DNA from: an uncultured Xanthobacteraceae bacterium
GTDB lineage: Bacteria > Pseudomonadota > Alphaproteobacteria > Rhizobiales > Xanthobacteraceae
Reading direction: 5' to 3'
Assembly (NCBI GenBank): GCA_955652195.1
Contig: CATPBC010000227.1
Span: forward strand, 1 to 11,569
DNA: 11,569 nt
Positions within the stretch are counted from its first letter, which is position 1. The number at the start of each line of letters is the position of its first letter. Below, piece by piece: positions 1-6,122 of this stretch. The notes beneath the pieces are model-generated. The model was not told where the DNA came from, made no database searches, and saw only the letters and a program-made list of their open reading frames with translations. The translations under genes were made by a program, and so were the position numbers.

Positions 1-237
1 ACAGGCGGCGCCGCCCACCATCGATAGGCGCCAACGGCCGGCAAGATCGACCGGAGGGGGCTGCGGCGGCGGAGGGGGCGCCGACTGCGGCGGCGGGGAG
101 GCTTCGACTTGCTCGCTGGGCATGGTGGAAAAGCGCGATGTACTGGTGCAGGCGCCAGCCGCTACAAGGGTCAGTATCAAAACGGCAGCTGTCGCACTGC
201 ACCCATCCGGCCTGCGGCACTTGGACTTCATCATCAT
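1..237 (-). CDS. Partial proline-rich lipoprotein, probably AprI/Inh (Omp19-like) protease-inhibitor family
   Basis: This frame is open from ATG codons at 237, 234 and 231 to the left edge, so 79 N-terminal residues are visible and the C-terminus is missing. Residues 15-29 are hydrophobic and end in A-A-G-A-C, a plausible lipobox with Cys30 as the lipidated residue. Residues 47-63 form a Pro-rich linker (PPPQSAPPPPPQPPP). The last visible stretch, VDLAGRWRLSMVGGAAC, resembles the first beta strand and first Cys of the AprI/Inh metalloprotease-inhibitor barrel, which is common in rhizobial outer-membrane lipoproteins of the Omp19 type. The lipoprotein call rests on the visible signal sequence. 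The family is inferred from a short stretch only. Which of the three ATGs is used is unclear, and no strong ribosome site is seen. Confidence 0.65.
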   Translation of the reverse strand, partial: MMMKSKCRRPDGCSATAAVLILTLVAAGACTSTSRFSTMPSEQVEASPPPQSAPPPPPQPPPVDLAGRWRLSMVGGAAC

Positions 238-316
238 GCAAAGCGATGAGAGCTCTAATTGGAACCGGAGCAAAGGGCCATTAAGCGCTTGGTGCAAGCT
301 CTTCGCCACCAGCAAA

Positions 317-688
317 TCAACCGCGATCAATGGCGGCGTAGATGAAGATGAAGGCGATATAAAAGACAACCAGTAAGCCTATCGTCGCCAACACTCCTGA
401 CACTGCGGCACTCAATTTGGCACCGATTGCGAAAACCGTTTGCCACCATGCCTGTCGCGGATATTTTGATGCGCTGCGCCAGATGGCGATCGAGACTAAT
501 GGAATGACTACGCTCGACAGCGTGAACAGCACCAACAAAAATCCCCCGATAGTTGGCTCCTGAATGCCGCATCCCACCGCGGTGCATGTGCCGCTCACAT
601 CCCAAAGGACGGCGAGCGGTGTTCCTATAAGCCAGAAGGCGCACCAAAGAGGGACCTGGCCGGTAGCTAATCTGGCAAGGAATTTCAT
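317..688 (-). CDS. Small three-helix membrane protein of unknown function
   Basis: This 123-residue protein has three predicted membrane segments at about residues 11-30, 47-69 and 93-118. A short loop between the first two carries two cysteines (Cys35 and Cys40, in GTCTAVGC) that could form a disulfide if the loop faces the periplasm. A basic, Trp-containing loop (residues 71-91) separates helices 2 and 3. I do not recognise the family. It lies 79 bases upstream of the lipoprotein on the same strand and could be cotranscribed with it, and it diverges from the hydrolase at 974. The ribosome site is weak. Hydrophobicity confined to one frame supports a real gene, but no function can be assigned. 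Confidence 0.65.
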   Translation of the reverse strand: MKFLARLATGQVPLWCAFWLIGTPLAVLWDVSGTCTAVGCGIQEPTIGGFLLVLFTLSSVVIPLVSIAIWRSASKYPRQAWWQTVFAIGAKLSAAVSGVLATIGLLVVFYIAFIFIYAAIDRG

Positions 689-973
689 GTCGTTAACTTA
701 GCAATCCCAACGCTTGTCGTCGCGGAGGCTGGCTCGAACTTTGTCACGAACTGACGGGCCACAATTTCACCCAGTATTGGTGCCATGGCTCTGGTACTAT
801 TCGCTGCTATTATCGGCCGGGCAGGTTCGGGGAAATTGGGTTTCGGGCAAAATTTCAAAATTTCTCGATTTGGTCGGACTAAAGCGAACTAACGGGGGAC
901 ACGCTCCTCGCAGCATACCCACAATCCCTAGGTTCCGCTGCCTGGGAGTTCATCCATCACACAAAGCAAGCAT
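689..973. other. Divergent intergenic region with no recognised element
   Basis: These 285 bases separate the minus-strand membrane protein from the plus-strand hydrolase, so both promoters should lie here. The stretch around 848-866 is locally AT-rich and repeats CAAAATTT. I see no convincing -35/-10 pair, operator palindrome, terminator or RNA gene. A TTG-initiated reading frame of 87 codons (714-977) crosses it, but it has low-complexity, Arg/Ser-rich composition and no ribosome site, and is not called. Confidence 0.4.
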
Positions 974-1870
974 ATGATTCAAGGTAAGCAAATCACCGCG
1001 GTTTTGGCAGGCGTCCTGATCGCAATGTGCCTAGTCACGACCGCCAAAGCCCAACAGCCGAACGCCGATCACGCGCGCGGACGCGCCTATCTGTTCTATG
1101 GGCTGATCGCCGCGATTGATTGGGGCATGGATGAGCTGGCGGCGCGCATCAACCGCAGCGGCGTCGCCGCCAGTACCAACTCCCACATGAGCTGGCGCGC
1201 TGTCGCCGATCAAGCCATCAGCGATTACCGCCGCGACCCCAAGCCGATCGCGGTCGTCGGCCATTCCATTGGCGGCGATTCCGCCATTCAGTTCGCTCAA
1301 GCGCTAGGCTCCGCGCGGGTTCCGGTGAGTCTGCTCATCACCTACGATCCCAACCGTGGGGCCGGCAGCGTGCCGGCCAATGTCCATCGGTATATCAATC
1401 TCTATCAGTCATCGAATATTCTGGGTGGTGGCGATCTCGCTCCGGGCCCTGGCTTTCATGGGCACTACGCGAGCTACAATCTCAAAGACCGCAGCGAAAT
1501 CATCCACGTCAATCTGGACAAGTTCAGCCGCATTCAGGAGCTGCTGGCTGCCAAAGTGAGGTCGATGGGTGCAGGCGGGGAGGGTGAAGCTGTCCCGCTG
1601 CGCATCGTCTTTGCCGCTAGCGGGCCGATCGAGCTTTGGGACTCCGGCGTCGCAGTCTCGGCTCATGCTGGCGACACCTTGCAATTGCTCGCAGCGACTT
1701 ACCATGTGCCGGTTTGGGCGCTGGCGCAGCTCAACAAGAAATCGGAGGGGGCGGCATTGAGCGAAGGCGAGCGCATCGTAGTCCCGCGCTATCTCGGTCA
1801 GCGGCTGGCGAGACCCGCAGCAACTGACGCGCAGAACCCCGCGTCGAGCGATGCGGCGCCCGAACACTGA
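974..1870 (+). CDS. Exported alpha/beta-hydrolase-fold protein with C-terminal LysM domain
   Basis: This is a 298-residue protein. Residues 1-26 form a Sec signal peptide, with likely cleavage after TTAKA. Residues about 36-195 look like an alpha/beta hydrolase. VVGHSIGG (94-101) is a nucleophile elbow with Ser98; Asp125 in TYDP and His178 in IIHVNLDKF (or His162/164) could complete the triad. Residues about 226-272 match a LysM domain: AGDTLQLLAATYHVP, then LAQLNKK, then LSEGERIVVP. LysM binds GlcNAc-containing glycans such as peptidoglycan, so the enzyme is probably held at the periplasmic cell wall. The substrate is unknown; a lipase, esterase or thioesterase-like activity is possible. The gene ends 30 bases from the convergent mmsA. 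The start was chosen because it yields an intact signal peptide, although its ribosome site is poor. Confidence 0.8.
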   Translation: MIQGKQITAVLAGVLIAMCLVTTAKAQQPNADHARGRAYLFYGLIAAIDWGMDELAARINRSGVAASTNSHMSWRAVADQAISDYRRDPKPIAVVGHSIGGDSAIQFAQALGSARVPVSLLITYDPNRGAGSVPANVHRYINLYQSSNILGGGDLAPGPGFHGHYASYNLKDRSEIIHVNLDKFSRIQELLAAKVRSMGAGGEGEAVPLRIVFAASGPIELWDSGVAVSAHAGDTLQLLAATYHVPVWALAQLNKKSEGAALSEGERIVVPRYLGQRLARPAATDAQNPASSDAAPEH

Positions 1871-1900
1871 ACTCTTTATCTGGCTGCAGAGAAACTCTCG

Positions 1901-3400
1901 TCATCGCATCGTCGGAATGACGAACTCGGCGCCCTCCTTGGTGCCGGACGGCCAGCGCGCGGTCACTGTCTTGGTCTTGGTATAGAACCGCACGGCGTCC
2001 GGCCCGTGCTGGTTGAGGTCGCCGAAGCCCGACCGCTTCCAGCCGCCGAATGTGTAATAGGACAGCGGTACTGGGATCGCGAAATTGATCCCGACCATGC
2101 CGACCTGAACGCGGTTCGTGAAATCGCGCGCAGTGTCGCCGTCGCGCGTGAAAATGGCGACGCCGTTGCCGTATTCGTGTTCGGAAGGCAGCCGCAGCGC
2201 TTCTTCATAGTCTTTGGCGCGCACGACTGAAAGCACCGGTCCGAAAATCTCTTCTTTGTAAATGCGCATGTGCGGCTGGACTTCATCAAACAGACAGCCG
2301 CCGATGAAATTGCCGTTCTCGTAGCCCTGCAGCTTGAAATTACGGCCATCGACCACGAGCTTGGCGCCCTCTTTGATGCCGTCCTCAATGTAACCCTTCA
2401 CCTTGTTGAGGAGTTCGCGGGTGACCATGGGCCCGTAGTCGACCCCAGCGTCGTCGGCGGGTCCGATCTTTAGTCCCTCGACGCGCGGAATAAGTTTTTG
2501 CAATAGCGTGTCGGCGGTCTTCTTGCCGACCGGCACGGCGACCGAGACCGCCATGCAGCGCTCGCCGGCGGAACCGTAGCCGGCGCCGATCAGCGCGTCG
2601 ACTGCCTGGTCCATGTCGGCATCGGGCATCACGATCATGTGGTTCTTGGCGCCGCCGAAGCACTGCACGCGTTTGCCGCGCGCGGTGCCAGTTGCATAGA
2701 TGTATTCGGCGATTGCGGATGAGCCGACAAACCCGATCGCCTTGACGCGGGGATCGGTCAGCAGTGCGTCAACCGCTTCCTTGTCGCCGTTGACGACGTT
2801 GAGCACGCCCTCCGGCAACCCAGCCTTTAGGAACAGTTCGGCGATGCGCAGCGGCACCGAAGGATCCCGCTCCGACGGCTTGAGGATGAATGTGTTGCCG
2901 CAAGCGATCGCCGGGGCGCATTTCCACAACGGAATCATCGCCGGGAAATTGAACGGCGTGATGCCAGCGACCACGCCGAGCGGCTGACGCATGGAAAAGA
3001 GATCGATGCCGGGGCCGGCGCCGTCGCTGAATTCGCCCTTCAGCAGATGCGGAATGCCGCAGGCGAACTCCACGACTTCCAGACCGCGCTGGATGTCGCC
3101 CCGCGAATCGGCGACCGTTTTGCCGTGCTCGGAGGAGAGCAGGCGCGCGAAATCGTCGAATTCGCGCTGGATGAGCTCCAGGAATTTGAACATCACGCGG
3201 GCACGGCGCTGCGGATTGGTGGCGGCCCAGACGGGGAAGGCGGCCTCTGCATTGGCGATCGCCTTGTCGACGTCGGATTTGTCGGCCAACGCGACCTTGG
3301 CCTGCACCTCGCCGGTATTGGGGTTGAAGACATCGCCGAACCGGCCTGATGACCCTTTCACTTCCTTGCCGCCGATGAAATGACCGATCTCGCGCATCAT
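1901..3400 (-). CDS. mmsA: Methylmalonate-semialdehyde dehydrogenase (CoA-acylating)
   Basis: This enzyme oxidises methylmalonate semialdehyde (and malonate semialdehyde) with NAD+ and CoA to propionyl-CoA (or acetyl-CoA) plus CO2, in valine catabolism, inositol catabolism and related routes. It is cytosolic. The 499 residues span the usual full length. Visible ALDH features are TPFNFP with Asn151, the cofactor motif LKPSE (173-177), GFVGSS (223-228) and the nucleophile Cys282 in GSAGERCMAV. The segment FGGAKNH (248-254) replaces the ELGGK motif of hydrolytic aldehyde dehydrogenases. Loss of that Glu is typical of this CoA-dependent family and separates it from ordinary ALDHs. ATG at 3400 is preferred to the upstream TTG at 3418 because AGGGAG lies 5 bases before it; a second ATG follows at once. 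No partner such as mmsB is adjacent. Confidence 0.95.
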   Translation of the reverse strand: MMREIGHFIGGKEVKGSSGRFGDVFNPNTGEVQAKVALADKSDVDKAIANAEAAFPVWAATNPQRRARVMFKFLELIQREFDDFARLLSSEHGKTVADSRGDIQRGLEVVEFACGIPHLLKGEFSDGAGPGIDLFSMRQPLGVVAGITPFNFPAMIPLWKCAPAIACGNTFILKPSERDPSVPLRIAELFLKAGLPEGVLNVVNGDKEAVDALLTDPRVKAIGFVGSSAIAEYIYATGTARGKRVQCFGGAKNHMIVMPDADMDQAVDALIGAGYGSAGERCMAVSVAVPVGKKTADTLLQKLIPRVEGLKIGPADDAGVDYGPMVTRELLNKVKGYIEDGIKEGAKLVVDGRNFKLQGYENGNFIGGCLFDEVQPHMRIYKEEIFGPVLSVVRAKDYEEALRLPSEHEYGNGVAIFTRDGDTARDFTNRVQVGMVGINFAIPVPLSYYTFGGWKRSGFGDLNQHGPDAVRFYTKTKTVTARWPSGTKEGAEFVIPTMR

Positions 3401-3404
3401 CTTG

Positions 3405-3411
3405 TCTCCCT
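3405..3411 (-). promoter_or_regulatory. Ribosome binding site of mmsA
   Basis: Read on the minus strand, AGGGAGA precedes the double ATG by about five bases. It fixes the start at 3400 (or 3397) and argues against the TTG at 3418, which lies upstream of this site. Confidence 0.75.
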
Positions 3412-3441
3412 GGGCCAAAGCGCCGCTATAACCGCCCCAAT

Positions 3442-3467
3442 GGCCGCTATCTTGGGCCGCTATCTTG
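3442..3467. repeat. Perfect 13-bp tandem repeat, two copies, upstream of mmsA
   Basis: GGCCGCTATCTTG occurs at 3442-3454 and again, with no mismatch and no spacer, at 3455-3467. The core GCCGCTAT occurs a third time at 3422-3429, closer to mmsA. The array lies 22-67 bases upstream of the mmsA start, where an operator or promoter would be expected. It may be a regulator site array or simply a slippage duplication. Confidence 0.8.
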
Positions 3468-3706
3468 CTGTTTTTTTAGCCACCGGTCACGACGTGCGGT
3501 CCGAAAACCCGCGCTGCCGCCGGCCGGCCTCGCGTCTTTTTAGCCGTTTCCTAGCGCCGTACTAGCCATCGCGTCGCGGCCTTTTGGCTGCTGGCCGCTT
3601 CGTGGTCTCCCTCCTATCTCCCGATGCGCAATGCAGCCCGGCGGATAACTGGCGATTGATCACATTCCTCGGCCATGACATCGCGGTCCGATGGGTGTAT
3701 AGGCCC

Positions 3707-3723
3707 GCTGCCCCTTGGGCAGC
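3707..3723 (+). promoter_or_regulatory. Hairpin in the likely kup leader
   Basis: GCTGCCC (3707-3713) and GGGCAGC (3717-3723) form a perfect 7-bp stem with loop CTT, ending 42 bases before the kup ATG. There is no T-run after it, so it is not an intrinsic terminator. A second, weaker hairpin follows, GGACG (3740-3744) with CGTCC (3749-3753), ending 12 bases before the ATG, where a ribosome site should be. A role in translation control is inference only. Confidence 0.45.
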
Positions 3724-3765
3724 CGCAGACCCGGAGCAGGGACGAGAACGTCCTGTTCATAATCC

Positions 3766-5706
3766 ATGACCGATAGCCTGGGCGCTTCCGCACCCGGAAG
3801 CGAAATGCCGGCGAACGGCGCCCGCGATGCACGAACGCATGTCGGGCTCTGGGGCCTGACGGTTGGCAGCATTGGGGTGGTTTACGGCGACATCGGCACG
3901 AGCCCGCTTTATGCGGTGCGGGTTGCGCTCGAAGCGGCAAGCGGGCCGAGCCACGGCGACGTCACCCGTGCCATGGTGATCGGCGTGCTGTCGCTGATCA
4001 TTTGGGCGCTGATCGTCGTCGTGACATTGAAATACGTCGTGATCCTGTTGCGCGCCGACAACAACGGCGAGGGTGGCACGCTGACGCTCATGGCGTTGGC
4101 CTCGCGCGCTGTGGGTCGCGTCGGCAGAGCCACCGGCATCGTGGCGCTGCTCGGCATTGCCAGCGCCGGGCTGTTTTATGGTGACGCTGTTATTACGCCG
4201 GCCTTGTCGGTGCTCTCGGCGGTCGAAGGTATCGATATCGCGACACCGGCATTTCACGAATATGTGGTGCCGCTCACGGTAGTGATCTTGATCGCGCTGT
4301 TTGCCGCGCAGTCGCGCGGTACCGCCAAGGTGGCGGCGCTGTTCGGCCCGATCATGATGGTTTGGTTCGTGGTCATCGCGATCCCAGGGGTGCTGTGGGT
4401 CGCGGCCGATCCCGGCGTGCTGTGGGCGCTCAATCCGTTATACGGAATCGATTTCCTCCTGCATCACGGCATGATCGGTCTCTACACGCTCGGCGCGGTA
4501 TTTCTTGCCGTCACCGGCGCCGAGGCGCTCTACGCGGATCTTGGCCATTTCGGCCGCGGGCCAATCCAGATCGCTTGGCTTTGTGTCGTGCTGCCGTCGC
4601 TGGCGTTAAATTATCTGGGGCAGGGCGCGCTAGTCTTCGACAATCCGAAGGCGCTGGAAAATCCGTTCTTCCTGCTCTACCCGGATTGGGCGTTGATCCC
4701 GATGGTCGTGCTCGCCACCGCGGCGACGGTCATCGCGAGTCAAGCTGTCATCACCGGCGCCTATTCACTGACCAGTCAGGCGATCCAGCTCGGCCTGTTG
4801 CCGCGCCTTGAGGTCCGCCACACCTCGGCGCATCAAGCTGGCCAGATTTACATGCCGCGGGTCAACGGTCTTCTTCTGATCGGCGTGCTGTTGCTTGTAG
4901 CGGTGTTCCGCTCGTCGACCGCTATGGCCTCGGCCTACGGCATTGCCGTCACTGGCACGATGGTGGTCACCGGCATGATGGCCTTCATCGTGATCTGGCG
5001 GATGTGGCGCTGGTCGCCATTCGCCGCCGCCGCGCTTATGCTGCCGTTTCTGTTCATAGACCTGACCTTCCTGATGGCGAACCTGCTCAAAGTCGTGGAG
5101 GGCGGCTGGGTGCCGTTGGCGATTGGCGGATTGGTAATGCTGGTGATGTATACGTGGCGTCGCGGCAGCAGACTCCTGTCTTCTAAAACCCGCCGGCTCG
5201 AAACCCCGCTCGACGATCTCGTCCGCATACTGGAAAAGAAACCGCCGCAGCGGGTGCCTGGCACTGCCGTATTCCTCACCAGCGACCCGAAAAGCGCGCC
5301 GACCGCGCTCCTGCACAGTCTCAAGCATTACAAGGTGCTGCACGAAAAGAACGTTATCCTTAGTGTCGAAACCACGCACACGCCGCGCGTGGACAACGAC
5401 AAGCGCGTCCGTATCGAGCCGGTCGGCTCGACCTTCCTGCGGGTGCTGTTGCGTTTCGGCTATATGGAAACGCCGAACATTCCGCGCGCGCTCGCGATCG
5501 CGCGTAAGCTCGGCTGGCAATTCGATATCATGTCGACCTCGTTCTTCCTGTCGCGCCGATCACTGCGGCCGGCAACGCATTCCGGAATGCCGCGCTGGCA
5601 AGACCGCTTGTTCATCGGCTTGGCGCGCTCCGCCAACGACGCGACCGATTATTTCCAGATTCCGACCGATCGCGTCGTCGAGGTTGGGACGCAAGTCACC
5701 GTGTAA
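3766..5706 (+). CDS. kup: Kup-type potassium uptake transporter
   Basis: This protein imports K+ across the inner membrane, coupled to protons in the characterised Kup family members. The 646 residues match the family's usual length. The N-terminal half and middle (about 28-462) hold roughly twelve membrane helices. Hallmarks are [11 protein letters not shown] (40-50), DNNGEGG (98-104), [19 protein letters not shown] (137-155) and the Gly-rich [14 protein letters not shown] (250-263). A soluble C-terminal domain (about 465-646) ends in the family-typical [11 protein letters not shown]. The ATG at 3766 has no good ribosome site, and an in-frame ATG at codon 14 is an alternative start. The gene diverges from mmsA. 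Its last codons are part of a 12-bp tandem repeat that also supplies extra stop codons. Confidence 0.96.
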   Translation: MTDSLGASAPGSEMPANGARDARTHVGLWGLTVGSIGVVYGDIGTSPLYAVRVALEAASGPSHGDVTRAMVIGVLSLIIWALIVVVTLKYVVILLRADNNGEGGTLTLMALASRAVGRVGRATGIVALLGIASAGLFYGDAVITPALSVLSAVEGIDIATPAFHEYVVPLTVVILIALFAAQSRGTAKVAALFGPIMMVWFVVIAIPGVLWVAADPGVLWALNPLYGIDFLLHHGMIGLYTLGAVFLAVTGAEALYADLGHFGRGPIQIAWLCVVLPSLALNYLGQGALVFDNPKALENPFFLLYPDWALIPMVVLATAATVIASQAVITGAYSLTSQAIQLGLLPRLEVRHTSAHQAGQIYMPRVNGLLLIGVLLLVAVFRSSTAMASAYGIAVTGTMVVTGMMAFIVIWRMWRWSPFAAAALMLPFLFIDLTFLMANLLKVVEGGWVPLAIGGLVMLVMYTWRRGSRLLSSKTRRLETPLDDLVRILEKKPPQRVPGTAVFLTSDPKSAPTALLHSLKHYKVLHEKNVILSVETTHTPRVDNDKRVRIEPVGSTFLRVLLRFGYMETPNIPRALAIARKLGWQFDIMSTSFFLSRRSLRPATHSGMPRWQDRLFIGLARSANDATDYFQIPTDRVVEVGTQVTV

Positions 5707-5728
5707 GTCACCATATAAGTCACCATGT
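5693..5728 (+). repeat. 12-bp tandem repeat, three copies, across the kup stop codon
   Basis: Three contiguous units AAGTCACC+GTGT, AAGTCACC+ATAT and AAGTCACC+ATGT occupy 5693-5704, 5705-5716 and 5717-5728, followed by another AAG. The first eight bases are invariant and only the last four vary. The unit is a multiple of three, so every copy sets a TAA in the kup frame, at 5704, 5716 and 5728. Confidence 0.9.
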
Positions 5729-5780
5729 AAGCCCTTCATCTCTGAGGCGGGAACAATTAGGCTTAGCTCGCTGCGAGCGT

Positions 5781-6122
5781 ATGAGAATGAGGATGGCGGA
5801 TCAAAACCCTCAGGTGCAGGATCTGACGTCGCAGGAGGTTGCCGAGGGCCTGCAAGAGGGCCGTTTCATGCTCGTCGACGTCCGCGAGCCAAATGAAACA
5901 GCGGTCGAACGCTTTCCCGACGCCGTTATTGTGCCGCTGTCTACGTTCGATCCCGCCGCCATCCCCGACCCCGCCGGACGCGATGTAGTGTTCGCCTGCC
6001 GCTCCGGGCGCCGATCCGTAACCGCTTCGCTTGCGGCGCAGGAGCAAGGCTTTCCTTACGGCTCGCATCTTGCCGGTGGTTTGCTGGCGTGGAAAGCCGC
6101 AGGGCTGCCGACCGAGACGTGA
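5781..6122 (+). CDS. Single-domain rhodanese-like sulfurtransferase
   Basis: This 113-residue protein is one rhodanese (Cdc25-like) domain. Proteins of this kind carry sulfur as a cysteine persulfide, usually in the cytosol, for varied acceptors. The N-terminal signature LVDVREPNE (31-39) is followed by the active-site loop CRSGRRS (73-79) with Cys73, and the C-terminal GSHLAGGLLAWKAAGLP is the usual ending. A six-residue loop starting CRSGRR suits a persulfide-forming sulfurtransferase, so the catalytic site looks intact. Three in-frame ATGs (5781, 5787, 5793) compete; the third, giving 109 residues, has an AGAATGAGG stretch just before it. The gene starts 74 bases after kup, and its stop overlaps the GTG of the next gene, suggesting cotranscription. 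The acceptor is unknown. Confidence 0.9.
   Translation: MRMRMADQNPQVQDLTSQEVAEGLQEGRFMLVDVREPNETAVERFPDAVIVPLSTFDPAAIPDPAGRDVVFACRSGRRSVTASLAAQEQGFPYGSHLAGGLLAWKAAGLPTET

Larger units (their letters stand above)
3401..3765. other. Divergent regulatory region between mmsA and kup
   Basis: These 365 bases hold no supported gene. From the mmsA side they contain the mmsA ribosome site, three copies of GCCGCTAT (3422, 3443, 3456), of which the last two belong to a perfect 13-bp tandem repeat, then a T7 run (3471-3477). The nonamer TTTTTAGCC occurs at 3473 and again at 3537. GCGGCC/GGCCGC arms (3576-3581 and 3593-3598) could pair around an 11-base loop. Two further hairpins lie just before kup. 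I could not identify a convincing sigma-70 promoter for either gene. Confidence 0.5.

Noticed and set aside
287..299. GCTTG/CAAGC hairpin after the three-helix protein
   Set aside because: The stem is only 5 bp and has no T-run on the minus strand, so it is not a convincing terminator.
122..376. Plus-strand open frame of 84 codons
   Set aside because: It lies antisense to the lipoprotein start, has no ribosome site and no recognisable protein character; the minus strand shows a clear lipoprotein signal.
714..977. TTG-initiated frame ending in an overlap with the hydrolase ATG
   Set aside because: The ATGA overlap looks like coupling, but the product is Arg/Ser-rich, without domain or ribosome site, and fills the expected promoter region.
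3401..3418. TTG start of mmsA six codons upstream
   Set aside because: The ribosome site AGGGAG lies within that extension and fits the ATG at 3400.
4765..5520. Long minus-strand open frame of 251 codons opposite kup
   Set aside because: It is Arg/His/Gln-rich, typical of antisense frames in GC-rich coding DNA, and kup is unambiguous.
5766..5778. GCTCG/CGAGC hairpin before the rhodanese gene
   Set aside because: A 5-bp stem with a 3-base loop is expected by chance in GC-rich DNA and is too weak to call.
5363..5896. Plus-strand frame of 177 codons crossing the kup end and the rhodanese start
   Set aside because: It is a shifted frame of kup; the [12 protein letters not shown] string is only the tandem repeat read out of frame.
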